A program made the position numbers and the translations under genes. A DNA stretch of 64,000 bases from Mesobacillus jeotgali (lineage in GTDB: Bacteria > Bacillota > Bacilli > Bacillales > Cytobacillaceae): positions 2,475,572 to 2,539,571 of the forward strand of contig NZ_FVZC01000009.1 of assembly GCF_900166585.1 (NCBI RefSeq). The letters run 5' to 3'. Position 1 is the first letter of the stretch, and each line of letters starts with the position of its first letter. Shown one piece after another: positions 8,311 through 15,782 of this stretch. The notes below the pieces were generated by a model, which was not told the DNA's origin, did no database searches, and saw only the letters and a list, made by a program, of their open reading frames with translations.

Positions 8311-9269
8311 TACTTTTTACCTCCCAGCTTTTTGAGCAATTCATTGTATTCTGTTTCCGTTATGCTTCCATCCACTAGCATCCCGCGCAGTTTTGCTTTT
8401 TTCGTTTCATAGTCTGCTGTAATCTCGTCTTTTACCGGCCTTGTTTTCTTTCTCTTCATAAGGAAAATCAGAAGCAGAGCCGCGATGACCGTTACACTGC
8501 CAACAACCGTGATGACAAGCCACAAAGGCATTTTCTCTTCATTCTGTTTTAGTGTGCCAGCTTTCTTTGCGTCTCCGGCCATATCCTCCATAATCTCAGC
8601 TGTCGTCCGATCGTCTTTTCGTTCGTACTCCAGTGTGATGTTCTTCGTTTCACCTGGCTTCATTCCCTGGCCTTGATAAAGAAACATGTTCATGTTGTAG
8701 GAATTCTTCTGCTGCTGCTCCGACGCAGGTTCCAGCTTGAAGCTTTCCGAGTTGAGCGGCTCCACGAAAATCAGGTTAAGCAGGCCTATATTCGTAAAGC
8801 TTTCGAAATCGTAAGTGAGCTTTTTCGTGTCTTCTTTCACGTTGATGCTGTCGGTGTAGTACTCAATCACAAATTTATAGATTTCCTGTGGCTGGATTTC
8901 CTCGCTCGTTTCCCAGGAAATTGTTCCTTTTTTCTTATCCAGCTCATATTCGATTTCATTCATTTCTTTGAGATCGCGGGTATAGTCAGCCACGAATCCA
9001 AGCCTGAAATTCTTCTCATCCATCGGCAGCGGAATGACTACCTTGCCTTTTTGTGCCTCTTCCGAATTATTTTTCAGCGCTCCATGGTAACCGACCAAAA
9101 GTGGTGGATTCTTCTTTTTATCTTTCGGATGGTAGGAGTACTCAGGCATTACCTGGATCGTCAGCTCCTCCATATTCAAAACATCGGATGTGGCTTCAGC
9201 ACCTGCCAATCCTGGCAGCTGAAAAATGAAAAATAATATCAAGGACAAAGCGGACTTGACAACTTTCAT
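8310..9269 (-). CDS. Uncharacterised exported membrane protein, first gene of the ccm-nrf operon (319 aa)
   Basis: Signal peptide (about residues 1-24, cleavage after AGA likely), an extracytoplasmic beta-rich domain (about 30-245), one transmembrane helix (about 250-272), and a basic cytoplasmic tail ending in a SHOCT-like hairpin with GSITETEYNELLKKLG. No known family is recognised. Its placement directly upstream of ccmE and behind the Fnr-type site suggests a role in cytochrome maturation or assembly, which is inference. ATG 9269 is chosen because GAAAGGAG is 8 bp upstream; ATG 9275 is too close to it. Confidence 0.75.
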   Translation of the reverse strand: MKVVKSALSLILFFIFQLPGLAGAEATSDVLNMEELTIQVMPEYSYHPKDKKKNPPLLVGYHGALKNNSEEAQKGKVVIPLPMDEKNFRLGFVADYTRDLKEMNEIEYELDKKKGTISWETSEEIQPQEIYKFVIEYYTDSINVKEDTKKLTYDFESFTNIGLLNLIFVEPLNSESFKLEPASEQQQKNSYNMNMFLYQGQGMKPGETKNITLEYERKDDRTTAEIMEDMAGDAKKAGTLKQNEEKMPLWLVITVVGSVTVIAALLLIFLMKRKKTRPVKDEITADYETKKAKLRGMLVDGSITETEYNELLKKLGGKK

Positions 9270-9382
9270 ATACATGACTCCTTTCTACATGTGACAGATT
9301 CGTGAATATTTTCACAAGACAACTTGCATTTAAAAACCAACCTTTATGGTTGATGTATTTTTCAAAACTTACTGATGTGCCG

Positions 9383-9434
9383 CTACCTTATTTAAACCAT
9401 TTCTAAAAGCCCCCAATCTGTGATTTACATCACG
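9383..9434 (-). promoter_or_regulatory. Fnr-type operator and promoter of the ccm-nrf operon
   Basis: The palindrome TGTGATTTACATCACG (9419-9434) matches the Fnr/Crp consensus TGTGA-N6-TCACA except for the last base. On the minus strand, GTTTAAATAAGG (about 9386-9397) offers an AT-rich -10 region. A start near 9385 would place the palindrome centre about 41.5 bp upstream, the class II activator position. The remaining 9270-9382 is a leader without recognisable genes. Confidence 0.65.
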
Positions 9435-9552
9435 GAATTTCCGCCAGTTTTATCCGAATTGTGAACGGGGGGTATTTTTTGGATTTGCCATTTAGACTGT
9501 TGAGTGCCGCATTCCGGGTTTAGATTCAATCAATAATATGAAAGTAAAAAGA

Positions 9553-9590
9553 AAAAACCCCACTTCCTTTTTGGAAGTGAGGGTGTTACA
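9553..9590 (-). terminator. Rho-independent terminator
   Basis: Inverted repeat ACTTCC / GGAAGT with flanking C/G pairs and, on the minus strand, a run of T after the hairpin. It lies directly after the small gene ending at 9594. Confidence 0.75.
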
Positions 9591-9593
9591 AAT

Positions 9594-9773
9594 TTATGAA
9601 GATTGCTCCGGTTCTGGATGGAATTTTGACTTAACAGGCTGTCCGCCGCTTTGTTCATATTTTTTCTTTGCTTCTTTTACAGGATCGTGATCGGTTCCAA
9701 GTTCAAGATCCTGGTTATTGATCCCATTCCGTGTCTTTTGTTCAGGATTGTTTTGCTTTGAGCGTTTTTTCAA
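9594..9773 (-). CDS. Small hydrophilic protein of unknown function (59 aa)
   Basis: Very polar, with a basic N-terminus (MKKRSKQNNPEQ), no hydrophobic segment and no cysteine. Family not recognised; composition recalls small spore or stress proteins, but that is only an impression. TTG 9773 is preferred as start because AGGAGGGG lies 6 bp before it; the longer ATG reading (9800) would run through that site. A clear terminator follows. Confidence 0.6.
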   Translation of the reverse strand: MKKRSKQNNPEQKTRNGINNQDLELGTDHDPVKEAKKKYEQSGGQPVKSKFHPEPEQSS

Positions 9774-9789
9774 AGTTTTCCCCTCCTGT

Positions 9790-10053
9790 TTAATGGTCAA
9801 GCAAAATCATATTGTTTTGGACCTGCTGGAGCTGCAGTCTCATTCTGTGCAGCTGGTCTCGCTGCTGGGCGTTCGCGCTGAAGGCCAGCTTGGCCAAATC
9901 ATTATAAGCGTCCTCAAGAGCCTGCAGGGCGTTCGTGAAATTGCCGTCATTATAATGCTGCTGGGTAGCTGCAGTCTTATATTGTTCCTGGGCAAGATTG
10001 ATTGCATCTTCACATTGCTGAAGTAGCTGGTCAACCGATTGACGTGTTGCCAT
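9790..10053 (-). CDS. ytzC: YtzC family protein (DUF2524)
   Basis: An 87-aa all-helical, glutamine-rich cytoplasmic protein (MATRQSVDQLLQQC at the start, then AQQRDQLHRMRLQLQQV). It matches the Bacillus YtzC type and stands beside ytqA, as in B. subtilis. ATG 10053 follows GGAGGGG at 8 bp; the in-frame extension to 10182 has no ribosome site. Function unknown. Confidence 0.8.
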   Translation of the reverse strand: MATRQSVDQLLQQCEDAINLAQEQYKTAATQQHYNDGNFTNALQALEDAYNDLAKLAFSANAQQRDQLHRMRLQLQQVQNNMILLDH

Positions 10054-10253
10054 TTTTAGCCCCTCCTTTTTATGTTGCTGAAGCAAAGTCCGCTTCTTCT
10101 TTATTTTGTTCACAATGCATTTTCCTATCACGTTTTTGTTGAAGTTTAATGATGGCAAAAGCTTTTTGTAATCTTTTTGCAATTGGATTCACCTATTCTA
10201 AGTGGTACAATTTTTATTATTACTGACTGACAGGCTTTAAGGAGGCATCTGGC

Positions 10254-11228
10254 ATGAAACAGGCCAACCCTTTTCCATTCGCAACAGATGATAAAAGATA
10301 CCATACATGGAATTACCATTTAAGGAACCATTTTGGCCATAAGGTTTTCAAGGTGGCGCTAGATGGCGGTTTCGACTGCCCGAACCGTGACGGCACAGTG
10401 GCCCATGGCGGCTGCACGTTTTGCAGCGCATCTGGTTCAGGCGATTTCGCGGGTGACAGGGTTGAAGATCTTGGAACTCAATTTTCTAAAATAAAGGGAA
10501 AAATGCATACGAAGTGGAAAGATGGCAAGTATATGGCTTATTTCCAGGCTTTCACTAATACCCACGCGCCGGTCGATGTGCTCCGGCAAAAATACGAAAC
10601 CGTATTGAACGAGGAAGGTGTCGTCGGGCTCTCCATTGCAACGAGGCCTGATTGCCTGCCGGATGATGTCGTTGAATATCTTGCCGAGCTTAACCAGCGA
10701 ACGTATTTATGGGTTGAGCTAGGTCTTCAGACTGTGCATGAAAAAACGGCGAATTTAATCAATCGTGCTCATGATTATGAAACGTACAAGCAGGGTGTGG
10801 ACAAACTCCGCAAACATGGCATCAGGATTTGTTCCCACATCATTAACGGATTGCCTATGGAAACTCCTGAAATGATGATGGAGACGGCTCAAGAAGTCGC
10901 CAAGCTTGATGTCCAGGGCATTAAAATCCATTTGCTCCATTTGCTGAAAGGCACCCCGATGGTCAAGCAATATGAAAAGGGACTCCTAAAGTTCCTAAGC
11001 TTTGAGGATTATGTAAAATTAGTCTGCGACCAGCTTGAAATTTTGCCTCCGGAAATGATCATCCATCGGATTACAGGAGATGGTCCGATTGAGCTGATGA
11101 TCGGACCGATGTGGAGCGTCAACAAATGGGAAGTGCTGAACGCAATTGATAAAGAAATGAAACGCCGCGATAGCTGGCAAGGTAAATTTCAGGTTAAAAA
11201 TAGTGTGGTGATTGAAAATGAAGCTTGA
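10254..11228 (+). CDS. ytqA: Radical SAM protein YtqA (TIGR01212 family)
   Basis: Putative radical S-adenosylmethionine enzyme of 324 aa. The cluster-binding cysteines are in FDCPNRDGTVAHGGCTFC (about residues 40-57), with GGCTFC supplying the CxxC pair. TIM-barrel segments follow (GLSIATRPDC, VELGLQT, INGLPMET). A strong AGGAGG is upstream. Its stop overlaps the mnmM start, so the two are coupled; in B. subtilis they are also neighbours. Its substrate is not established; a tRNA-modification link with MnmM is inference from coupling. Confidence 0.9.
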   Translation: MKQANPFPFATDDKRYHTWNYHLRNHFGHKVFKVALDGGFDCPNRDGTVAHGGCTFCSASGSGDFAGDRVEDLGTQFSKIKGKMHTKWKDGKYMAYFQAFTNTHAPVDVLRQKYETVLNEEGVVGLSIATRPDCLPDDVVEYLAELNQRTYLWVELGLQTVHEKTANLINRAHDYETYKQGVDKLRKHGIRICSHIINGLPMETPEMMMETAQEVAKLDVQGIKIHLLHLLKGTPMVKQYEKGLLKFLSFEDYVKLVCDQLEILPPEMIIHRITGDGPIELMIGPMWSVNKWEVLNAIDKEMKRRDSWQGKFQVKNSVVIENEA

Positions 11229-11790
11229 ACGGATTCTTCCCTTTGCACGGAACCTTCTTGAATCAGCCATACACCCCGGTGACATCGCTGTGGATGCAAC
11301 CGTGGGAAATGGTCATGATACGATTTTCTTAGCTAATCTTGTGGGTCCTTCTGGACGGATTTACGGTTTTGATATCCAGGATGAAGCGCTAATGTCATGC
11401 AAAAACAAGCTGCGTGAACATCATCTGCAGGATCAGGTTACCCTGTTCCATACCGGACATGAAAACCTTACCGAATGCATCCCGCCGCTGCACTTCGGAA
11501 AAATAACAGCCGCTGTTTTCAATCTCGGCTATCTTCCAGGCGGAAATAAGGACATCGTCACCGTCCCAGAGACAACCATCCAGGCCATCGATCAGCTGCT
11601 TGAAATCATGGCACCAGAAGGAATCATCGTAATCGTCATTTACCACGGACATCCAGAAGGAAAAGTCGAAAGAGACTATTTATTAAGATATGTGAAGTCG
11701 CTCGATCAAAGCATCGCACACGTACTCGAATATAAATTCCTGAACCAGAAAAATAACCCGCCTTTCATTATTGCGATTGAAAAAAGATAA
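11218..11790 (+). CDS. mnmM: tRNA (mnm5s2U34) methyltransferase MnmM (YtqB)
   Basis: SAM-dependent methyltransferase of 190 aa. The B. subtilis homologue YtqB performs the last methylation in forming 5-methylaminomethyl-2-thiouridine at the tRNA wobble position. SAM-binding motif DATVGNGHDTIFLA (about residues 26-39), then IYGFDIQ, and the NLGYLPGG motif near residue 102. ATG 11218 overlaps ytqA by 11 bp with GTGGTG as ribosome site; an earlier TTG at 11212 is possible. A terminator follows immediately. Confidence 0.88.
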   Translation: MKLERILPFARNLLESAIHPGDIAVDATVGNGHDTIFLANLVGPSGRIYGFDIQDEALMSCKNKLREHHLQDQVTLFHTGHENLTECIPPLHFGKITAAVFNLGYLPGGNKDIVTVPETTIQAIDQLLEIMAPEGIIVIVIYHGHPEGKVERDYLLRYVKSLDQSIAHVLEYKFLNQKNNPPFIIAIEKR

Positions 11791-11820
11791 CAAGCCTCCT
11801 GAAGATGGGAGGCTTTTTTC
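11791..11820 (+). terminator. Rho-independent terminator of ytqA-mnmM
   Basis: AAGCCTCC and GGGAGGCTT arms around a short loop, followed by TTTTTTC, directly after the mnmM stop. Confidence 0.85.
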
Positions 11821-11864
11821 TAAGGAGTTGTCCTTTTGATGAATTCAGGGGAAAAGATTCTGGG

Positions 11865-12118
11865 TTTTGTGACCGATTTCTCACTATTGGCCAGTGGCCG
11901 GGAACTTTACCAGGGTTTATTTATGTGACCCGTTGTTCTCTATTGGTCATGACCGGGCACAGGTCGAGGGTTTATGTGACCCGTTTCTCCCTTTTGGCCA
12001 GAACCGGGAACATATCTAAGGTTTATGTGACCCGTTTCTCCCTTATGGACAGAGACCGGGAACCTATCGAAGGGTTATGTGACCCGTTTGTTCCTTTGGG
12101 CCATGACCAGTAACAAAT
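11865..12118 (+). repeat. Tandem repeat array A, about 51-bp period, five degenerate copies
   Basis: The phrase GTGACCC/GTGACCG recurs with its GACC at 11871, 11927, 11978, 12029 and 12081, so the spacing is 56, 51, 51 and 52. A typical unit begins TTTATGTGACCCGTTTCTCC, followed by a variable part containing ACCGGGAAC. The array fills the space between the converging genes mnmM and ytpB. An open frame through it exists because 51 is a multiple of three; no coding evidence is seen. Confidence 0.85.
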
Positions 12119-12223
12119 GGCTTAAGAAGAAATCCCGCCTTCTCAATTTCCTTTTTAAGTGCACGGGCTGAGGGCTGCTGAACACCTCCTACCTCAATTG
12201 GTCTGAACTAATCAACGGAATAA

Positions 12224-12256
12224 AAAAAAACAGCCAGGCTCGGCTGTTTCAAAAAA
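12224..12256 (-). terminator. Terminator of ytpB
   Basis: AAACAGCC and GGCTGTTT arms with long A and T runs on both sides, nine bases from the ytpB stop. It can work in both directions. Confidence 0.8.
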
Positions 12257-12264
12257 ATCCTAAA

Positions 12265-13359
12265 TCATTTTATAAACGCCCGCACCAGTCCACCTGGCAC
12301 CCATCTTTGCAAAGAGCGGTAGGCTCGTCCATTGATATAAAAGAAGTAGCTGACGGGGCCGGCTGTTTTGATCATTTCCCTGGCAAGCTTTCTGATTCTC
12401 TCCTGACGTCTTACTTTTTCATCCGAAAGATAGACGCCGAGGAGGCCCCTGTTAATCAGTTTATGAAATCTTTGATGAGGCAGTTTGGCGGTGTGATAAT
12501 CGGCGTTTTCCACGAAATGCCGTAAACGGTCGAACAATGCTTCTTCATTCTCATAATAGAAACAGAAGTTCAAATCCCCGCCTTCCCGATCCTCTTCCTG
12601 GTCTATGAAATAATCCAACAGGATGTGCAGCCCTTGTATGTATGGAAAATAGCCATTGCGGATGCTATCCGCGTATTCCGGTTTGAAGTCATCTCGCAGC
12701 GCGTAAGAGACGAGGCAGAAGATCCCTAGTGTAGAACCGGTACATGCCGAGAATTCATACCACTCCATCTGCGGAATGTTTTTGCGATGGCCATCGAACC
12801 AAGTTTGGAGCCTCGGAACCCGCTCTTTCACTTCGACGTGTTTATGGATTTGCAAATCACAATAATACTCACATAGCTCTCCAAGATGTTCTCGGATCAC
12901 ATGGTAATGCTCAAGCTCTGCGAGGACTTCACGGCAAACGGTCACCAGTTCGATCAAGTACCCGCCATCATTCTGGTCTTCCCGCTCGCGGTAATAATTT
13001 TTAAGCTGACTCTCTAGATTGAGTGCGTCTGCCATTGATTCATGCAGCGCTGCAAAATCTGCCGGGTCAAGGGACGTGCTGCGGTCACATAGATTATCAA
13101 GATAATCGCTGATTGTCTGGTAGGCGACAATGAACCTGATAGCCTGTTTATATTTTTTTTTTGCGGTAAGGCTTAAAATCGAGCCGCCTTCGCAGTGGAA
13201 TGTTTTGTGCTCGATGCTTGCCAATGCCTGCTTTCTTAATTCAGGGTTCGGAATCTCTTCCGCCCTGCTTTTCCAATATGTCAGCTCTCGGTGAACCTGG
13301 GGCAGGACTTGTCTGTACACCCGGTACATCAAACTTATGGGCATTGATGGAATCATCAT
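12265..13359 (-). CDS. ytpB: Tetraprenyl-beta-curcumene synthase (DUF2600)
   Basis: Large terpene synthase family of Bacillus that cyclises C35 prenyl diphosphate to sesquarterpenes. The 364-aa helical protein contains the aspartate-rich stretch ISDYLDNLCDRSTSLDPADF (about residues 82-101) and LLDYFIDQEEDREGGD (about 250-265), consistent with metal-diphosphate binding. Two ATGs (13359, 13356) follow GAGGGTG. It is adjacent to ytpA, as in B. subtilis. Confidence 0.87.
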   Translation of the reverse strand: MMIPSMPISLMYRVYRQVLPQVHRELTYWKSRAEEIPNPELRKQALASIEHKTFHCEGGSILSLTAKKKYKQAIRFIVAYQTISDYLDNLCDRSTSLDPADFAALHESMADALNLESQLKNYYREREDQNDGGYLIELVTVCREVLAELEHYHVIREHLGELCEYYCDLQIHKHVEVKERVPRLQTWFDGHRKNIPQMEWYEFSACTGSTLGIFCLVSYALRDDFKPEYADSIRNGYFPYIQGLHILLDYFIDQEEDREGGDLNFCFYYENEEALFDRLRHFVENADYHTAKLPHQRFHKLINRGLLGVYLSDEKVRRQERIRKLAREMIKTAGPVSYFFYINGRAYRSLQRWVPGGLVRAFIK

Positions 13360-13383
13360 GCTGCAGTTTCACCCTCTCCATCT

Positions 13384-14187
13384 CTAATAAACATATCCTA
13401 TCGCCTTCAGCTGGCTCATGACAAAATCATGAGCATAGTCAAACACTTCTTCGCGTTCAGGCTCGTTAAAAACTTCATGATAGCATTTTGGCCACTCTTT
13501 GTAGCGCTTCTCCGACAGCGGGGCATTGTTGAACCATTCTTTCACCTCACGCTTATCGACAATTTTATCATCCCCGCCCTGCAGCAGCAGAGTCGGTACG
13601 TCCTGTACTTTGCCCATTTCTTCAAATGCCTGCTCCATTGCAGCTGCCAATTCACGGTACCATCGCACCGAAACCTTCGTAATATAAAGCGAATCATTCG
13701 CATCAACAGCCTTGACGTCATCATTCCTGGTTGCCATTTCGACAGTCAGACCAGGAGAGATCCGTAAAGTCGGAACTACCACATTCAAACCGTGAGAGAC
13801 CATATCTAGCAATTTTGAAGGGTAAGTCACCAATCCAAGGCATGGTGATGACAAAATAAGTCCGGCAATCTCAACCCGTTCCTCCTGAAGCAAGCGGATG
13901 GCGATAAGTCCGCCCATGCTGTGGCCCAGCAAAAACACCGGGAGGTTAAAGTCATACGCAGCTTCTATCCACTCTTTCGCTTCAAGGATATATTCCTCAA
14001 ATGAATCAATATGGCCACGGTTCGCCCTAGTTGTCATGCCGTGTCCAGGCAAATCACCCATTATCACATGAAAACCGGATGAACGCCAGGCTTCAATCAG
14101 CCATCCATACCGGCCATGATGCTCCAGTGCACCATGAATCATGACGATTACAGCTTTAGCATCCCCATCAGCTTCCCATTTCCACAT
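13384..14187 (-). CDS. ytpA: Alpha/beta hydrolase YtpA (lysophospholipase-like)
   Basis: Serine hydrolase of 267 aa. The nucleophile elbow GHSMGG (about residue 91) and a C-terminal His in CYHEVFNEPE complete the expected triad. In B. subtilis YtpA is a phospholipase needed for bacilysocin. ATG 14187 sits 6 bp after GTGGGGGA; TTG 14205 and ATG 14193 are alternative starts. It probably forms a two-gene unit with ytpB (24 bp gap). Confidence 0.87.
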   Translation of the reverse strand: MWKWEADGDAKAVIVMIHGALEHHGRYGWLIEAWRSSGFHVIMGDLPGHGMTTRANRGHIDSFEEYILEAKEWIEAAYDFNLPVFLLGHSMGGLIAIRLLQEERVEIAGLILSSPCLGLVTYPSKLLDMVSHGLNVVVPTLRISPGLTVEMATRNDDVKAVDANDSLYITKVSVRWYRELAAAMEQAFEEMGKVQDVPTLLLQGGDDKIVDKREVKEWFNNAPLSEKRYKEWPKCYHEVFNEPEREEVFDYAHDFVMSQLKAIGYVY

Positions 14188-14292
14188 GACCATTCCCCCA
14201 CTCAAATACTTTTTCTTTCTTTAAAAGAACTATAATATATAATTAGAAAAAAATAAAAACCAAAGCCTTAATAAATTACAGGAGTGTGCACA

Positions 14293-14814
14293 ATGATTTA
14301 TCCTTACAATGGCAAAACACCTAAAATAGCGGATTCAGCTTTTATCGCAGATTATGTAACAATTACTGGGGATGTTGAAATAGGCGAGGAATCGGGTGTC
14401 TGGTTCAATACCTCGATCCGCGGTGATGTGGCTCCGACAATCATCGGCAATAGAGTGAATATACAGGATAACTCAGTCCTGCATCAGAGCCCAAACAATC
14501 CATTAATCCTGGAAGACGAAGTGACGGTCGGCCATCAGGTTATCCTCCACAGCTGTATTATCAGGAAAAAAGCATTAATTGGGATGGGTTCCATCATTCT
14601 CGACCAGGCTGAAATTGGAGAAGGTGCTTTTATTGGAGCCGGCAGCCTTGTTCCTCAGGGTAAGAAAATCCCTCCCAATACTCTTGCTTTCGGACGCCCC
14701 GCTAAAGTCATCCGAGAACTGAACGAAGAAGATATCCGCGATATGGAGCGGATTTCACGAGAATATGCAGAAAAAGGGCAGTACTATAAAAGTTTGCAGA
14801 ATAAAGGTCAATGA
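14293..14814 (+). CDS. ytoA: Gamma-carbonic anhydrase-like hexapeptide protein YtoA
   Basis: Left-handed beta-helix protein of 173 aa with repeated hexapeptides (such as IADYVTITGDVEIGEESGVW). Candidate metal-binding histidines are in DNSVLHQ and TVGHQVILHSC, as in gamma-class carbonic anhydrases. ATG 14293 is 8 bp after AGGAG. Enzymatic activity cannot be judged from sequence; many relatives are inactive or act on other substrates. Confidence 0.85.
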   Translation: MIYPYNGKTPKIADSAFIADYVTITGDVEIGEESGVWFNTSIRGDVAPTIIGNRVNIQDNSVLHQSPNNPLILEDEVTVGHQVILHSCIIRKKALIGMGSIILDQAEIGEGAFIGAGSLVPQGKKIPPNTLAFGRPAKVIRELNEEDIRDMERISREYAEKGQYYKSLQNKGQ

Positions 14815-14894
14815 TCCGCTAAAAAAATTGCTTGCCAGTCCGATACTAAATAATATAATATACCCTTTTATTATGGAAATATGCGGACGTGGTG

Positions 14895-15779
14895 ATGGAC
14901 GTGGACAAATTATATTTACCGCTCGCAGCAATCATACCGCTGCTGGTTTTGTTTTATCTATTGATTCGAAAACAAAATAGCATGATGAGATCCATCCTGA
15001 TGTTTATGCTTGTTTTTACATCGATTGTGGGAGCTTTCCTGCTGGAAAATCTTCAGGCATCACATGTTGCCCAGGCAGTGCAGTCTGTGAAAGACTGGCT
15101 TGATGAACCTGAATCCCCTGCCAAAAAGGCACCTGTTTTTATAGATGATTACGAACCACAGATCATCCCGATAAAAAAACAGGTACTCCTTGAGGCTCCA
15201 GTCGTTTGGCAAATGCCGGAGCTCCCAAGAGGTTGTGAGGTCACTAGCCTGGCCATGCTCCTGCAGCATCAGGGAGTTCAGACAGACAAGCTGACTCTTG
15301 CTAAGGAAGTACGGAAAAACCCTGCCGAATACCGTATCAGCAATGGAAAAATCTTTTTTGGCGATCCGAATAAGGGTTTTGTCGGCAATATGTATACATA
15401 CACAAAACCTGGGCTGGGAGTCTACCATAAACCGATCGCTGAACTTGCAGAAAAGTATCTCCCCGGCAAAATAAAAGATTTGACTGGAGCTGAATTCCAG
15501 GAATTAAAAATCCATTTATCTGATAACAGGCCCGTTTGGGTAATCATTAACACCGAATATAAAAAACTGGACGATAGCTTTTTCCAGACATGGCATACAC
15601 CTGATGGAGCTGTAAAAATAACCATGAAGGAACATTCTGTCCTGATTACCGGCTATGATGAAAACTCTGTTTTCTTCAATGACCCACTTACAGGTGAGAA
15701 AAATAAAAAAGCACCCATGAAAGACTTCGTGGAAGCCTGGGTGCAGATGGGGAGGCAGGCCATCACCTACCTCCCCTGA
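14895..15779 (+). CDS. Membrane-anchored C39-like cysteine peptidase
   Basis: Two N-terminal hydrophobic segments (about residues 6-24 and 31-50) anchor an extracellular papain-fold domain of the C39-like (peptidase_C39_2) family. Catalytic Cys in PRGCEVTSLAMLLQ (about residue 113), His in KEHSVLITGYD (about 246) and Asn/Asp in FFNDPLTG. The ribosome site is weak (GCGGACGTG before ATG 14895); GTG 14889 is an alternative. The gene ends only 3 bp before the convergent asnB stop. Substrate unknown. Confidence 0.82.
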   Translation: MDVDKLYLPLAAIIPLLVLFYLLIRKQNSMMRSILMFMLVFTSIVGAFLLENLQASHVAQAVQSVKDWLDEPESPAKKAPVFIDDYEPQIIPIKKQVLLEAPVVWQMPELPRGCEVTSLAMLLQHQGVQTDKLTLAKEVRKNPAEYRISNGKIFFGDPNKGFVGNMYTYTKPGLGVYHKPIAELAEKYLPGKIKDLTGAEFQELKIHLSDNRPVWVIINTEYKKLDDSFFQTWHTPDGAVKITMKEHSVLITGYDENSVFFNDPLTGEKNKKAPMKDFVEAWVQMGRQAITYLP

Positions 15780-15782
15780 ATT

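Noticed and set aside
8673..9236. Plus-strand frame of 187 codons
   Set aside because: Antisense to the well-supported membrane protein gene at 8310-9269; no ribosome site and an unnatural composition.
1..9434. Gene transfer judged by base composition
   Set aside because: No clear composition shift was evident by eye and I could not compute one, so transfer is left as inference from gene content only.
11805..12113. Plus-strand open frame of 102 codons
   Set aside because: It runs through a terminator and the 51-bp repeats; openness follows from the period being a multiple of three. No ribosome site.
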